Source: Cliona cf. orientalis (taxonomy: Eukaryota; Porifera; Demospongiae; Clionaida; Clionaidae). From it: 64,000 bases of DNA. Shown piece by piece: positions 1-11,995 of the stretch; position 1 is the first letter of the stretch; each line of letters opens with the position of its first letter. A program made the position numbers and the translations under genes. The notes under the pieces were generated by a model. That model was not told the origin of the DNA and ran no database searches. It saw nothing but the letters and a program-made list of their open reading frames with translations. Where the stretch lies: NCBI GenBank assembly GCA_963930775.1, contig OZ005689.1, forward strand, positions 26,472,058 to 26,536,057. The letters are read 5' to 3'.

Positions 1-391
1 GTTCGAAATGAACGTAAAGATCGAGCAAGAGTTGAATTTCGTTGTTGACAAGGACAGGCAATTGTTCTTAGATGCCCAAGAAGCTAAAAAGGTAAGCGAA
101 CGTACAGTAGATCGATGAATCTAGCTGTATCTAGGTAGAGAATTCTAATTACCGCCCATAGCAACGGGCTCCGTGTACGGTGGCTGTGCCGACTAGGTGG
201 GTCAAAATGAAGGCTTATTTCGCCTTCGTATAGCACGACTAGCCTCCGTAGAAGACGGCAACAGTTAGAAGAAGGGTTGTTGGATATGTATATGACAAAA
301 TCTGAACTTTCACAAATTTAGACCTGAGCTACTAAAAACGCGCGAATCGCGCGCGGATCCCATACGGAGGGTTTTCCCAAATCCGATCACA
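1..391 (+). repeat. Family A MITE, right part (truncated by window edge)
   Basis: This is the right-hand part of the commonest repeat in the window. It runs from the internal segment GTTCGAAATGAACGTAAAG through the strings shared by all copies (GCAACGGGCTCCGTGTACGG, GACTAGGTGGGTCAAAATGA) to the terminal inverted repeat GGGTTTTCCCAAATCCGATCACA. Other copies lie at 20590-31037 (split), 39840-40832, 43628-44278, 58158-59461, 58699-59353, 61329-61556 and 61762-62131. The left end is outside the window. Confidence 0.85.
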
Positions 392-521
392 AATGTTGAA
401 TTTCAGTAAATTGTTTTCTTCGGAAAGAACACTGTTCTAAACATGTAGAGAATCCAATAATTTTTGAATTACAGACAATCTTAAACCAGAGATGATCATA
501 CTTCCTACAAATCTGATCAGA

Positions 522-982
522 TCAACTGTATAGCCACCACAAACAGAAAATAATTAATGACTTGGCATTAAATTGCCCTAGGACACCTGGGTGATAGCTG
601 ACAACTTCATGTCCTTTCTTTGAACATCTATATCCCATATCGTCCATGAATTTTTCGTGGTTCAAAACGCTCTGATTCAACACCCTCCTTCCATGAGTAA
701 CCAAAGAGGACACTGTCGATTCACACTTTGGACATTTAAAACCACTTGAAAAATTTCCTTAAATTGTTCAAGAGGTGCCCAAATGATCAGCGGTGATAGA
801 AGGTGTAATAATGGTTCTTGCAGTCCTTCCTGAGTGCATTCGATATGAGATATCAACTTTGGTGGAGAAGGGTGCTTTTCAAAATCTTTGCATATCTTTG
901 ATATCACACTACACCACTTGGGGTGTAATCGTCCAGCACTCACATAAAGCACGATAACTGATAGCAGCACAAAAAATCTCAT
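522..982 (-). pseudogene. Unrecognised coding-like fragment with Cys pairs
   Basis: Two minus-strand frames (982-677 and 713-522) join through a frameshift near 700 into one protein-like stretch. Visible features are PKWC near the start, HIECTQEGLQEPLL, LSPLIIWAPLEQF, a CPKC pair read across the shift near 720-740, and HEVVSYHPG. The hydrophobic leader MRFFVLLSVIVLY looks like a signal peptide, but it may be intron sequence because an acceptor-like TATCAG lies just inside it. The pattern resembles the CPxC-containing N-terminal regions of large uncharacterised cnidarian and sponge proteins, some related to KDZ-type transposases. That link is tentative. The rest of 392-1390 shows nothing else I can name. 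Confidence 0.35.
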
Positions 983-1390
983 GATGGTATTGATCCTGTG
1001 AAACTGGACTGAAGTCAGCTGCAGCTACTGTAATACCCAACAAATACATGCAAGTCATGCAGGTTTAATTAAACTTTTCTTTCCTCTGCAAGTTGCAAGT
1101 GTGAGCTTTCCAGTGACCAATGGTGTACCCACAGCCCACCCCTTCCCCACAGTGTCCTTAAAATAGGTTGTACCACTGGCTACCACTATCAGACCAGTTT
1201 GCTATTCAAGTTGAGCCTCAAGGATTAATTCCATAATCCATGCATGTACCAAGGTTAGGATTTCACGTACTCTCATCTTATTGGGGCTGACTAAGGTAAG
1301 GGAGAACTGAGGACAGCATGTGCCATCAGCCCCACAGTCTCAAGCTGTGATAGCATAACAGAAATTTGTTGATAAATGGCTACAGCCATA

Positions 1391-1424
1391 TGTGACCGGA
1401 TTTGAGAAAACCCGGCATAATTGC
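1391..1424 (+). repeat. Left terminal inverted repeat of the TGTGACCG element
   Basis: It starts TGTGACCGGATTTGAG and pairs with 5067-5100 in inverted orientation. The preceding TA is the left half of the target duplication. Confidence 0.8.
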
Positions 1425-1748
1425 AGTGTACATTATTATGGCTATGGGCGTTTTTAGCGCGACGGGTCATACCTTATGAAAATTGCGATTTCGATATAAA
1501 TGAAGAGACTAACCTTTTGTCTATGCAGTGTAGGCGTTATAGACGGCAGTCTTCGACAGAAAGGGCAGAATAAGCCCAAACGTGCCGTCATGTCGGCCAA
1601 ACGGCATCTCCGCGACCTTAGTGTACTGAGATACGTTGCTAGGGATGCTAATTGAAAGGCGTGCACGCGCGAAACGCCACCTGCAACTACATCGTTGAAG
1701 ACGTTTAAAGTGAAGGTTAACTCAAGTTTTGACTTCTCCTTGTGAGCT

Positions 1749-4537
1749 ATGTCGACGTCAAGAAACAGAGAAGGCGCTCGCGCTCTCAACTCCCTGACTC
1801 GTGAAGGCCTTGCCTACCTCGGAAGTGCTGATGGCCCCGCCCTCACTGATTTTATTCATGAATTCTTTTGTGGGGATGACCCTGCCTATGACTCTCCAGG
1901 TAAGCCATCAACTTCCAGTATTGACCACACCATACCACCTGACTAACACTACTCTTAGATGAAGACAAGGAAGAAGACACACCCTTTCAGTTTAATGGTA
2001 CACAAACAGAATTTATTATAAAGCAACAACAGAAGTTAAATAAATAATGCATGTATAGATTTTAATGCTCATGAGGAGGAGAAAGAGGAGGAGGAACGTG
2101 GCGGCGACCCACTCATCAGGGAGTTGGACCTTGACGCTGTGACTGCACGAATCCCAGCAGATCTCCTAGAACCCTCCCAGCAAGAGCCCACCCCCTCATC
2201 CTCTCAGCAGTCACCAACACCAACTCCTGAAGCACATACACAGGGAGGGGAGGGAGAGGTACATGCACTCATATTGTGACTATAGGACCTTGAAAACTAG
2301 CATACAATGTGACTACATAGGTAGACCAAGACCCTGACCTTAGTGCGTTCTTGGAGAAAGGTTGCGGGTGCAAGAGGAATAAGGGCAAGCCTTGCTCCTC
2401 TCTCTTCTCCCGGGACCACTACGACAGTATGAGGATGCAATGCAGGGAGCTTAGTAGGGACGAGCTCGATCTTGTCCTCCTTAGCTAGATAGCAGCACTC
2501 CTCGCAAACAACAGCGACACAATCGCACCCAAGCCCCTACCACGACAGCACTCCAGCATGGCCTTCTATCATGGAGGAGTTCAGATTTGCAGGAAGACTT
2601 TCCAGAAACTGCATGGAATAGGTATTACGGTATAATAAAACACACAAAAAGACCCATCCAGCCAACCACCCACACTCACCCCACATGCACACACGCCTCT
2701 AGCTTTCAATCTCTCATCTCTGTCTTGAATACCCACACGACCATAGACCACCACTGTACAGCAGTTACTAATTACATGTACCTTGCAGGGAAAGACCGTT
2801 TTATGGCCCTCAAAGCTAGTTACCTCGCCACGGGGCTGACAACCAGGATCCACGGCAATGTCAGGAGAATACCAAAGCATGCTTTGAAGCTCCACGAGGT
2901 TAAAAACCTCGTCACTTTCCTCAGTAACTTCGCAGAGAAGAATGCTATCCTCCTCCCTGGCCGGATTCCAGGTTATAAGCGCGATGACCTGCAGCTCTTG
3001 CCATCGAACACAACCAAGAAGGTATCCAACCTGAGAGAGAGAGAGAGAGAGAATAAAAAAAATTAATGACTGCACTCTCAGTAAGCAAATGTATACTTAC
3101 ATGTGTACCTGTACATAATAGGTTGTATGGGTGGAGTACAAACTCTCAGCAGACGAGGCAGACATCAAAGCCGCTGCATACAGCACCTTTTGCACTCTTT
3201 GGCGGCAGCTGGTTCCTCATATCATGGTGATGAAGCCTATGTCCGATTTATATGCTGGGTGTGCCAGCAAAACAGCATGGCTATTATGAGGGCTGCAAAC
3301 ACCCCTGACACAGAGAAGACACAGAGAAGACACAGGTAACAAGACTGTACCAGTAATACAAGGGATGGCTTACATTCATTCTGACCATAAGGTGCTTGCT
3401 CATCTTCACCTGGCCACACAGGAGCGATCTTATTACAGGAGCGTGATAGACGCTTCCAAGGAGGTCCTGAAGGAGACTTTTACCATCGCTGGCCAGCTTC
3501 AAGTTCCTCCCATCAGTGCATGCCTGTCACCTGGAACCAATAATATCACCATGCACTTCAGTTTTGACATGGCACAGCAAGTATGTTAGGTTAGATACTA
3601 AGTTTAGCAGTATTACGGTAATACTGACGTACATGCACTGTACAGGTGCACTACCCCAGTGACCCACAGCAACCAGGTCCCATCACACCACGCAAGTGCG
3701 CTATATTCGGAATATGCTGCGAGGCAATCCCAAGACAGGTGCAATTTAATTAGAAATCAATGGTGCACATGTGATTAAGGGAACCTACATGTACTTAACC
3801 TTTTACAGATCAACTACCTCATTGACGAAGCTGTGAATACCGGGAAGGGGGCTTATCAGCATGGTCCACCATTTCCTTGCCACACACAGTCTGGGAGAAG
3901 TCAACCTCCACCTGCACGCAGACAATTGTTCAGGCCAGAACAAGAACCGATACGTTATGCAATACCTTGCATGGCATATCTTGTCTGGCCTGAATAAATC
4001 CATCACTCTCTCCTTCCTCATCGTAGGACACACCAAATTTTCACCCGATTGGTGTTTTGGTCTTTTTAAACAGCTCTATCGGAGGACCAAAATTGGATGT
4101 CTGGATGATATTGCACGAGTGGTGGAGAAGTCGGCCGAGGCGAGTCACGCACAGCTTGTTGGAACCCAGGATGGCCAAGTACTAGTGCCAACATATGACT
4201 GGGCTGAATTTTTGATGCCCCCTTTCGACAACGAGCACTCAAGGGCATAAAAGCAATGCACCACCTGAGGTTTACTGACACCAAACCTGGGTATGTCTTT
4301 GTCAAAGACAGTGTTGATAGTCCTGAAAGGGCGATCAAACTGGTACAGGACGAGGAGTGGAAACCAGAAGCACACCATCTACCCCCAGTGATAACACCCC
4401 CCGGTCTGTCCCTCGAACGACAACAGTACCTATTCGAAAAGATAAGGGAATTCTGTCCTGAGGACTGTCGTGATCTTGTTTGTCCCAAGCCAGCAACAGG
4501 TGCCCCACCAACCCCAAAACGCCAGAGGAGGCACTAA
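1749..4537 (+). pseudogene. DUF7869-type putative transposase gene (copy 1), multi-exon, decayed
   Basis: Likely exons, all with GT..AG borders: 1749-1899, about 1959-1998, about 2056-2260, about 2325-2621, about 2788-3021, about 3122-3336, about 3363-3580, about 3646-3739 and about 3809-4537. In order, the product has an acidic N-terminus (DFIHEFFCGDDP), a Cys cluster (CGCKRNKGKPCSS), the block LLPGRIPGYKRDDL plus LPSNTTKK, then HLHADNCSGQNKNRY and VGHTKFSPDWCFGLFK, and a basic tail. The last two blocks match what I know of the DUF7869 family. I infer an RNase H-like fold with Asp residues in both strands. Lesions: an in-frame TAG at 2486-2488 and frameshifts near 3250, 3845 and 4230. It is the only gene between the TIRs, so a transposase role is the simplest reading but is unproven. 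Confidence 0.65.
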
Positions 4538-5066
4538 TGGATCCAAGCCTATTATCATTTTTATTTATTTTTGTGACTTCTTTGGCACCTTCTCTGTTTA
4601 ACTATGCATGCTTCTGAGGCTAGTTTGTGGCCTTTTTATATGGCAGCAATTGTCTGATCAGAGCACGATTTCTAGCAGTAGTATAAACGCTTTGTTAGAA
4701 TACGTGTGCAAAATATCTTCGTAACAGTCATAATCGCTTGGACTTACCTAGATTGACAAACAATCAATGGATCATTCCCTCGTGTAGCTACTAGCTTGCT
4801 AGCTGGCTCTGTCAGCTGACGATGCACGTTCCGCGCATTGCGCAATGTGCGCGCGAGTACGGATAGTATACGGAAGCATCGTTCACGCCCATAGCAACGC
4901 GTTTAGGTTTAGATCGTAATTTCTCGAATTTAAAATTTTCAAAGGCGAGCGCATAAAAAGTGTCATATCTCAAAAATAAAGCGGGCGATCGCTCTCAAAT
5001 TTGAACGGCAGATAGTTCAAAGGTCATGCAATGATATTGTGCTGAGATCGCAGTTTTCAAGAAAAA

Positions 5067-5100
5067 TCGATTATGCCGGGTTTTCTCATAGACGGTCACA
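5067..5100 (-). repeat. Right terminal inverted repeat of the TGTGACCG element
   Basis: It reads ATTATGCCGGGTTTTCTCAT then AGACGGTCACA, the inverse of 1391-1424. TA follows at 5101-5102. Confidence 0.8.
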
Positions 5101-5102
5101 TA

Positions 5103-5500
5103 TGTTAGAAATCTACCCTCATATGTTAAAGATACAACAATTTATTAACCAAATCGAAGCCACCCAACTACCCACAAATTGTAAATTGGCCTCAATAGAC
5201 GTATCATCTCTATACACAAACATACCACACGAAGGAGTCCAAAGTGCTCTGCACTCCTTAAAAACTAATCCAGAGGGCTATAGATACCCAGAACAACCCA
5301 ATCCAGACATCTTAGGTGAACTAATGAATCTTGTACTAAAACGTGTTCGAATTTGATGAGAAATTTTATCTACCTACAAATCCAAGGAACGGCCATGGGG
5401 ACGAAAGTGGCCCCTGCCTATGCAAACCTATTCATGGGTAGATTAGAAACACAACAATTAAGTATGTTTAATGTCACAATCATAGGATAATGTGGCTAGC
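5103..5500 (+). pseudogene. Penelope-like element 1 (PLE1), 5' part of reverse transcriptase
   Basis: The frame from about 5104 gives LASIDVSSLYTNIPHEG, the Asp-containing RT motif with the DVSSLYTNIPH signature of Penelope-like elements. After a frameshift near 5355 come [20 protein letters not shown] and LFMGRLE, the next RT motif. Coding similarity stops near 5490 and resumes at about 18960 with the catalytic box, so the element was split by the insertions between. The 5' end is missing at the junction with the TGTGACCG element. This is a broken copy. Confidence 0.75.
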
Positions 5501-5979
5501 ATGCATGATCATCTATTAACAGTATATGCTCACAAAACATAGAGACATAGTTCATGCACAAACAGTATCCCGCCAGGGCAAGGTTGCCCCATTAGTACCG
5601 TGCGCATGCGCAGATGGAAGCGGTTGCAGAAGCCACACCCCTCAAAGCAAGCAGCTCTATTAAACTAAGTGTGCTGTGGCGACATTCTTGCTCTGCTCGA
5701 ACGTTGCTACCGGACTACTGATAGGTATGAAGAGACCTCGCCTGCTTAGTAAGCTTTTCGAAACGGGATTCACTTTTTTCACTCGATCCGAAGAACGGAA
5801 GTACAATGTCACGTATTTTGATGTGTGTGTGTGTGTGTGTGTGTATGTATCCGTATATGTATAATGAATAATATTATTGTGTTATTCGGGCGTGGCCCGG
5901 TGCGATCGCTGGACAGTACGGATGGGAGGGGCTGGAGGGGTTGCCAATGGTTATCAGGGTTAGTCTTGGGGGATTGTCT
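5501..5979. other. Non-coding insert between PLE1 and piggyBac-1
   Basis: No gene is evident. The stretch 5750-5795 (TCACTCGATCCGAAGAACGG) recurs inverted at about 18668-18725 on the other side of piggyBac-1, so both flanks probably belong to one inverted-repeat element that piggyBac-1 split. A TG dinucleotide run lies at 5821-5846. Confidence 0.5.
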
Positions 5980-8461
5980 TTAACCCTTTATACGCGAAGT
6001 TCGCGCATGCGTGAACAACGCGGTATAACGAAATAAATCTTGGGCAGAGCGAAATATTAGAACCGCGTGACTGAAAAAATTCATAACTTGCTAAAGACTA
6101 ATCGATGGGAGTCCAGGTCGATTCCACAGTGATGAGCGTTCAACGAAGAAGTGGTTATGCCGAGAAAGCACCCCAAGGACGAACGGTGATGGACAGAACG
6201 ATCGATAAGGTACGAAGCGAGTGTGAGAGTGAGATTTAGATCATGAATAACGATCATGTACGATCGGGTAGACGCTAGCTAAGATTATATAAGCCTACAA
6301 GAAGGCGATGATACCAAAGGCTAATCGTTGGAGTGTTGAGCTAGCCATAGCGCTTCGTTTGCATGTCCATTTTGGGGGGTGTAAGTAGCTACATTCACAT
6401 AAAAATTCTTTGTGCATGCTGTCACATTTTTGTGGTTACACATACAATTCATAAGTATCATGCACAGTACATGCATGTACAATATTTTCCATGTGCTCAT
6501 GGCACATGCACTAGAATTATTCCTGATAGCAAGAGCATACAGTAGGTAGGAATGGGGGGGGGGGGCCATACATAAGAAATAAATAACAAGCATAGTGTGT
6601 GTGAAAGCTAAGGTTGGTGGTACATGCCTCCTGTGGTACTGCAGAAAACAATCACTATCTTTGCCATTGTGACACAAATATATTTTGCAATCGTTGAAGT
6701 ACCAAAATGTGTCGTGTCTCATTCTTGTGGTGACTGCAATAATGACACCGATGCCGTTTATCTGAACCTCACACTCACACCGGAAAGTGAGAGCTGCAGA
6801 AGCGTTTGGGTGGTGGTGTTGCTGCCGACCAGGACGCTTTCGGGAGCAGTAGCTACCAATCAAACTCTTCGCCAGCTGTGTGCGGAAGGTCTTTTGATCT
6901 TTGATGCCGAGGTGGGTGAAGTGCTTGCATAAAATAAAGCTATTTACTATTGCTACATGGAACAAAAACCAAAATATGTACTTGCAGAACTTCCGGCACT
7001 TCAATCGTACATGATAATATCCTCTCAGCTGGTCGTTATTATCCACTCCGCCCATGTTGTTATTGTACAGTACAACAGACTGGGGACAACTCACAGATAA
7101 GCTGGATCCATCGCGTTGTTTCCGTGATACCTGCTCCTCCACTATCGGATCACTATTAGTAGCTACAACTGTCACAGGCTTGTTGTCCTGCCACACTGAA
7201 ACGGTGAGATTCTCTGATTGCACTGACTGTACTGTCTTGCTATCACCCCTTTCCTTCATCCCCTTCTTCACCACAGGTTTCAGCTCGGAGGGAAAACCTT
7301 TCCGGTTGGTCCTCACAGTACCACACCCGTAAAGTTGGGACCTTTCAAGATCGAGCAGAAGATCAATTCCCGTGAAAAAGTTATCAAAGTACACATGTCG
7401 GCAGCTATTCACATAAGGTGATTTGAGGTGCTTCACTACTTTAGCTCCTAATCCCTTCTCCGTACTGTCTCTCTGTTTGCCAGTGTACACCTGGAAGTTG
7501 GCTATATATCCGTTCTCGGAGTCGGCCAGTGCCCACACCTTTATCCCCCTCCTCACTGGTTTCTTGGGCATATACTGTTTTAGGGAAGACCGACCCTTGA
7601 ACGGAATCATAGCTTCGTCCACACTCACATTCTTTCCAGGGCTGTACACCTCCTGAAAGGACTGGGAGAGGCTGTCGATAACAGGCTGAACTTTACCGAG
7701 CTTGTTGTACTCCGGGCTACCAGGAGACGCAAGTGTGCTGTTGTCAGCAAAGTGAAGATACCGGTGGAGTTCAAAGAATCTGTCCCTGGTGATCCTGGAT
7801 GCAATCGGTGAGTAGTGATATGTCTCATCCTTTTGCCAGTAGTTGTAGATACCGGGAAGCTTGACGAGTCCCATCAGGATCATAAACCCCATGTAGGCTG
7901 AAGCTCCTCTACAGTAATCTGGGTCCATGTGGCGAACCTCTCGGCTCCCATACACTCTAGGGGCAGATCCAAGGGGGGGGGGCTCCGGGGGCACGTGCCC
8001 CCCCCCCCGAGCTCCCTGCCAATTGGCCAATTACAACTCGCCTGTGCTAAACTTATTACGGTAATGGTCGCCTAAGTAACTAGTAACGTACCAGGCCCCT
8101 CCTTAGTTTGCCACGTGCAAGACATGCCGGATCGAAATGCTGCCCCAAAAGAAACAGCGAAGGCTATCCGAGGTCTGTTCGACCAATAGGTAAGTATTCT
8201 CAATGTTATAAATAAATGAGGTCATTAGCTAGCGTTTTCAATGGAGCACTGTGACTGATTCAGCTAGCACCTCCGAGTCCGTGGCTGACCTTGACGCTGA
8301 CCAGAGCGGTGATGAAAGCGAAGAGACTAGTGGCGCTTGTGATCGCTCTTCTGAATCAGAGATGGATTTTGACGCTACTGTCGATGGTCAAGGTAGAGAG
8401 AAAGCGGCAAATTCGAGATCAGAAGTTTGTCCGTATGCTGGGGACTTTGGTCAAGTACCGG

Positions 8462-9355
8462 TGTAAGAGCGATATGGTACCCCCCGTGAAATGGGCCCCC
8501 CGTACCCCCATATCGCTAGTGGTATGGGTCCCCCAGGGGCCCTATATATCTAGAGGTTTGGACCCTCCCAGTGATATGGACCCCTATAGCCCTATGTGCA
8601 ACAAAGCGCCTTAGGAAAGCGTAGTAACAGCGTCCATGGCTGTCCTCATACTCGCTTCGTCGCCTACAGCACGAGCATCGTGGCCATAACTTGCACAATT
8701 CACTGTAGCAAACCTTCGATCATCTTTATTGATGTAGTCTGGTATACGTCCACTTCGACCGTTCTGCCACGCCCCATTTGCACGAATGTAATCGGCTGTA
8801 TATATAGTCGAACCATGCCTTTAATCGTGAGCCATAACGAGCCAGAGTCGATGGTAGTTTACTAAATTATTTGATCAGATGTGCAATAAGCTTTAATTTA
8901 TGTACGCTGCGCAAAGCAATCGAGATAATAATTGTTATAGAGTCCAGATACTCGAATAGGGGTCTGACTTCATGGGACTAGAAAAAAAAAACTGAGAAGC
9001 TCTACTTCACAATGGGAACTGACTTCTCCGAGTTATCGTATATCGAAGGAGTGTGGCTTGATTCAATCACCGTGCGGCGGAGAGGCGACGATCATCAGTA
9101 GCTAACATTACCTGCAGCTGCTAGAGTCATCAGGAACTTGCTGATCCGCAAACAAGTGACAAGAAGCAGCAATAATATGATTCTGGAGCTGGGGGAAGGG
9201 GGGTGCATATCCCTACGAGGGCCCTATATCGCTAGTGATATAGTACCTGGTACGGGGTCGCATATCTCTAGCGATATGAGGCCTGGGGGCGTATATCACT
9301 AGAGATATGGGACCGGGGGGACCCAAAACTATGGGGGGCCCATTTCTCTACAACA
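8462..9355. mobile_element. Palindrome-rich TIR element flanked by CCGG
   Basis: The 894-bp insert sits in the hAT gene, with CCGG on both sides (8458-8461 and 9356-9359). Removing it with one CCGG restores the hAT frame. The ends are weak inverted repeats (TGTAAGAG.. / ..CTACAACA), followed inward by GAAATGGGCCCCCC and its complement. Both arms hold several ATATCnCTAGnGATAT-like palindromes between G/C runs. Central 8620-9180 has no convincing gene. The TSD length of 4 fits Chapaev- or Academ-like elements, but I cannot assign a superfamily. Confidence 0.6.
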
Positions 9356-10392
9356 CCGGGATGCTGTTCAGTTGGCACACAATTATGCGATAATGATAAA
9401 TACTTTCTTCTAACAAAGCACTTTAAACCTGAGAGTACCTATAAGTTCCCTAGTGTTCCTGATAATCGGGGTAAAAACAGGTCTTTCCAGTTGAATTGGT
9501 TGCAAATATTTCCAGGCTTAGCTTACTCACCATCGCTCAATGGGGGCTTCTGTAAGTATTGTGTCCTTTTTGGCAAAGTTCATGATGGTCAATCACTTGG
9601 TGTCCTAGTATCACCTAGTATCACGTCCCCTTTCAAATTTTCGCAAGGCAACCGAAATTCTGAAAGATCATTTTGTGGGAAAAGATGGAAATGGTAAAAT
9701 GTCCCATAAACGTGCCATGGAAGATTCGATGACCTTTATCAGCGTGATGGAAGGAAGAGCTCAACCAATCAATATATTATTAAATAACGCCATGGCACAA
9801 CAGATACAGGAAAACAGAATGAAGTTAAAATCGATCTTAAAAACAGTCATATTTTGTGGTCATCAAAATATATCCCTACGTGGTCATCGTGATGATTCCA
9901 ACTCCAGTAGTACAAACAAGGGTAATTTTCGTGCCCTTCTGGAATTTAGAGCAGATGCAGGTGATACAGTTCTAGCTAAGCATCTTAAAACGGCGTCTTC
10001 ACGAGCAACCTATGTCTCGAAAACCATTCAAAATGAGCTCATCGAAGTGTGTGGATCATACATCAGTGATCATATCTTAGAGTGTCAAAACAGCCACATA
10101 TTTCTCCTTGATAGCAGATGAGGCAACTGACGCTTCCAATTGTGAGCAGTTGTCTATCGTATTGCGTTTTGTAGATAATGAAACATTGAATGTCAGGGAG
10201 GAGTTTCTAGGATTTGCTGAATGTAAGTCTGGTGTGTCTGGAGATGCAATTGCAAAAAATCTTGTTGGAATAAATGGCAGTTAAATTTGGAGAATCTATG
10301 CGGTCAGGCTTACGATGGTGCTGGGGCAATGGCTGGGAGAGTGCGAGGAGTAGCGGCACGGATAATGGCAGATTACCCGAAAGCTGTGTATA

Positions 10393-11291
10393 GCCGTTAA
10401 GCCAGCGGTCCAATTGTTGCAAATCCAGGAAGTGCATCCGGTGGCACATTCCAGTGCATGCAATTTTTGCCGGTTTTTATCTATTTTTCTTACTTGTTCT
10501 ATCTAGGCCATCTTTCACTTCTAGGACTCCAAACAAAGACCAGAAGACAGAGGAACTCTTCTACTTTCTGCTCGTTCAAGTCCCACAACCCGGAGACATT
10601 CATGAGCTCCGCGGCAAGCGCTTTTGTGCATGCTACTCGCAAGCGCTCACAAAAAGTGCCTCGCGCAAAAAGTGGTACGTTTTGGTTCCCCTGGATGGAT
10701 TCCCATGATTCAACCACCATTCAATAGCTCTTGTGTTGCTCTACAACACAAGACTGGAACTAAGTTTTTCCATCGAGCGGTTCCAGAGTTACACGGCATC
10801 AAAAATCAGAAAATTTCGGTACAACCGCGTGGTATTTTCCATATCTTCTCGAAGGTTTATAGAGTCTGCCCAAGAACAAATTGTAAAGGACAAGAAAAAG
10901 AGTATTCCTTGTATACTGCCAAGTCTCTAGGGAGGAGGCATCGTCATCCAGATGGAAGGATTCCTTCTCTATAGTCAAGTAAGCATATCTGAATGTTGGC
11001 CACAGTGAATAACAACATTTAATAGCTATCATGACAAAGCGTGTGTGAGGCGAGTGTATCAGCATAAGTCCAGGGATGGGGGTGAGCCTTACCAGTGTTC
11101 ATCAGAGGATGAGCCTGTGTTAAAGCAGCTCACATCAAAGCTGAAAACTAGTCTCGCGCGCCAGGCTGGGGACAAGACTAGCTGAAAACCTCGAGCATGT
11201 ACTTGCAACTGGGAGATAGCTAGTACTTCACTAGTTTTTTTTTATCTGTGTCTCCCTCCCTCCTTCTCTCCCACTCTCTGTCTCTTTCCCT

Positions 11292-11323
<32 letters not shown>

Positions 11324-11995
11324 CCCCGACCCCATGTAGGTACACAATAGGTGATGTTCCCGGCTGTGATCAAATTACCAAATATATGAAGAGAGTGCTT
11401 TCTGTCAACCATAGCTGTGATGATGGAATAGGAGACTGATTGTGAAAGCTCCAACAACCTTCAGCAAAACTTCAAGATGGCCTTTGATAGCTAGTAGCAA
11501 TATAAGCTTGTACTAATTTGATGTCATTGGTTTGTATGTAAACGTACACAGTAAAATAGCAAATTTGTACTATTTTTAACAGCGTGTAACTTTGGAACCG
11601 CTCGATGGAAAAAACTTCGTTCCAGTCTTATATTGTAGAGCAACACATGAGCTATTGAATGGTGGTTGAATCATGGGAATCCATCAAGGGGAACCAAAAC
11701 GTACCACTTTTTGCGCGAGGCACTTTGTGAGCGCTTGCGAGTAGCATGCACAAAAGCGCTTGCCGCGGAGCTCATGAATGTCTCTGGGTTATGGGACTTG
11801 AACGGGCAGAAAGTAGAAGAGTTCCTCTGTCTTCCGGTCTTTGTTTGAAGTCCTAGAAGTGAACGATGGCCTAGATAGAACAAGTAAGAAAAATAGATAA
11901 AAAACGGCAAAAATTGCATGCACTGGAATGTGCCACCGGATGTACTTCCTGGATCTGCAACGCTTGTACGTGTTTTGGACCGCTGGCTTAACGAC
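10393..11995. mobile_element. Non-autonomous element with ~400-bp inverted arms (family B)
   Basis: Inserted in the hAT gene. The ends are GCCGTTAAGCCAGCGGTCC and its complement at 11977-11995, with imperfect 8-bp flanks TGTGTATA (10385-10392) and TGTGTACA (11996-12003). Inverted arms run about 10393-10797 and 11583-11995 and share CATTCCAGTGCATGCAATTT and TTCCATCGAGCGGTTCC. The middle holds only a CT-rich microsatellite at about 11247-11326 and no gene. Flank size and termini suggest a hAT-like foldback derivative. One arm recurs at 62131-62508. Confidence 0.75.

Larger units (their letters stand above)
1391..5100 (+). mobile_element. TGTGACCG-type DNA transposon, full length, TA target duplication
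   Basis: The 3710-bp element has inverted ends: left TGTGACCGGATTTGAGAAAA then CCCGGCATAAT, and right, on the opposite strand, TGTGACCGTCTATGAGAAAA then CCCGGCATAAT. About 33 bp match, with three or four differences. It is flanked by TA at 1389-1390 and 5101-5102. It carries one multi-exon gene (1749-4537). Its right subterminal region near 4860-4930 (GCCCATAGCAACGC, TTTAG, TAATTTCTCGA) matches the same region of family A MITEs, so the MITEs look like deletion derivatives of this lineage. It inserted at the 5' boundary of what remains of PLE1. Confidence 0.8.

Noticed and set aside
2581-3075. Minus-strand ORF of 164 codons
   Set aside because: It lies opposite the exon and intron of the DUF7869-type gene, which has conserved protein blocks in the plus frame. 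The minus frame is a shadow.
7958-8030. The start MANWQGARGGGHV as the true N-terminus of piggyBac-1
   Set aside because: It is read from the hAT end and its G/C runs. The real N-terminal exons lie past the hAT insertion at 17548-18166.
10454-10974. Several overlapping ORFs such as the one starting [15 protein letters not shown]
   Set aside because: They lie in family B inverted arms and recur in all arm copies on either strand. No domain or codon pattern supports coding.
11242-11457. ORFs through the CT-rich run (SLSLSLSL)
   Set aside because: A product of the (CT)n microsatellite.
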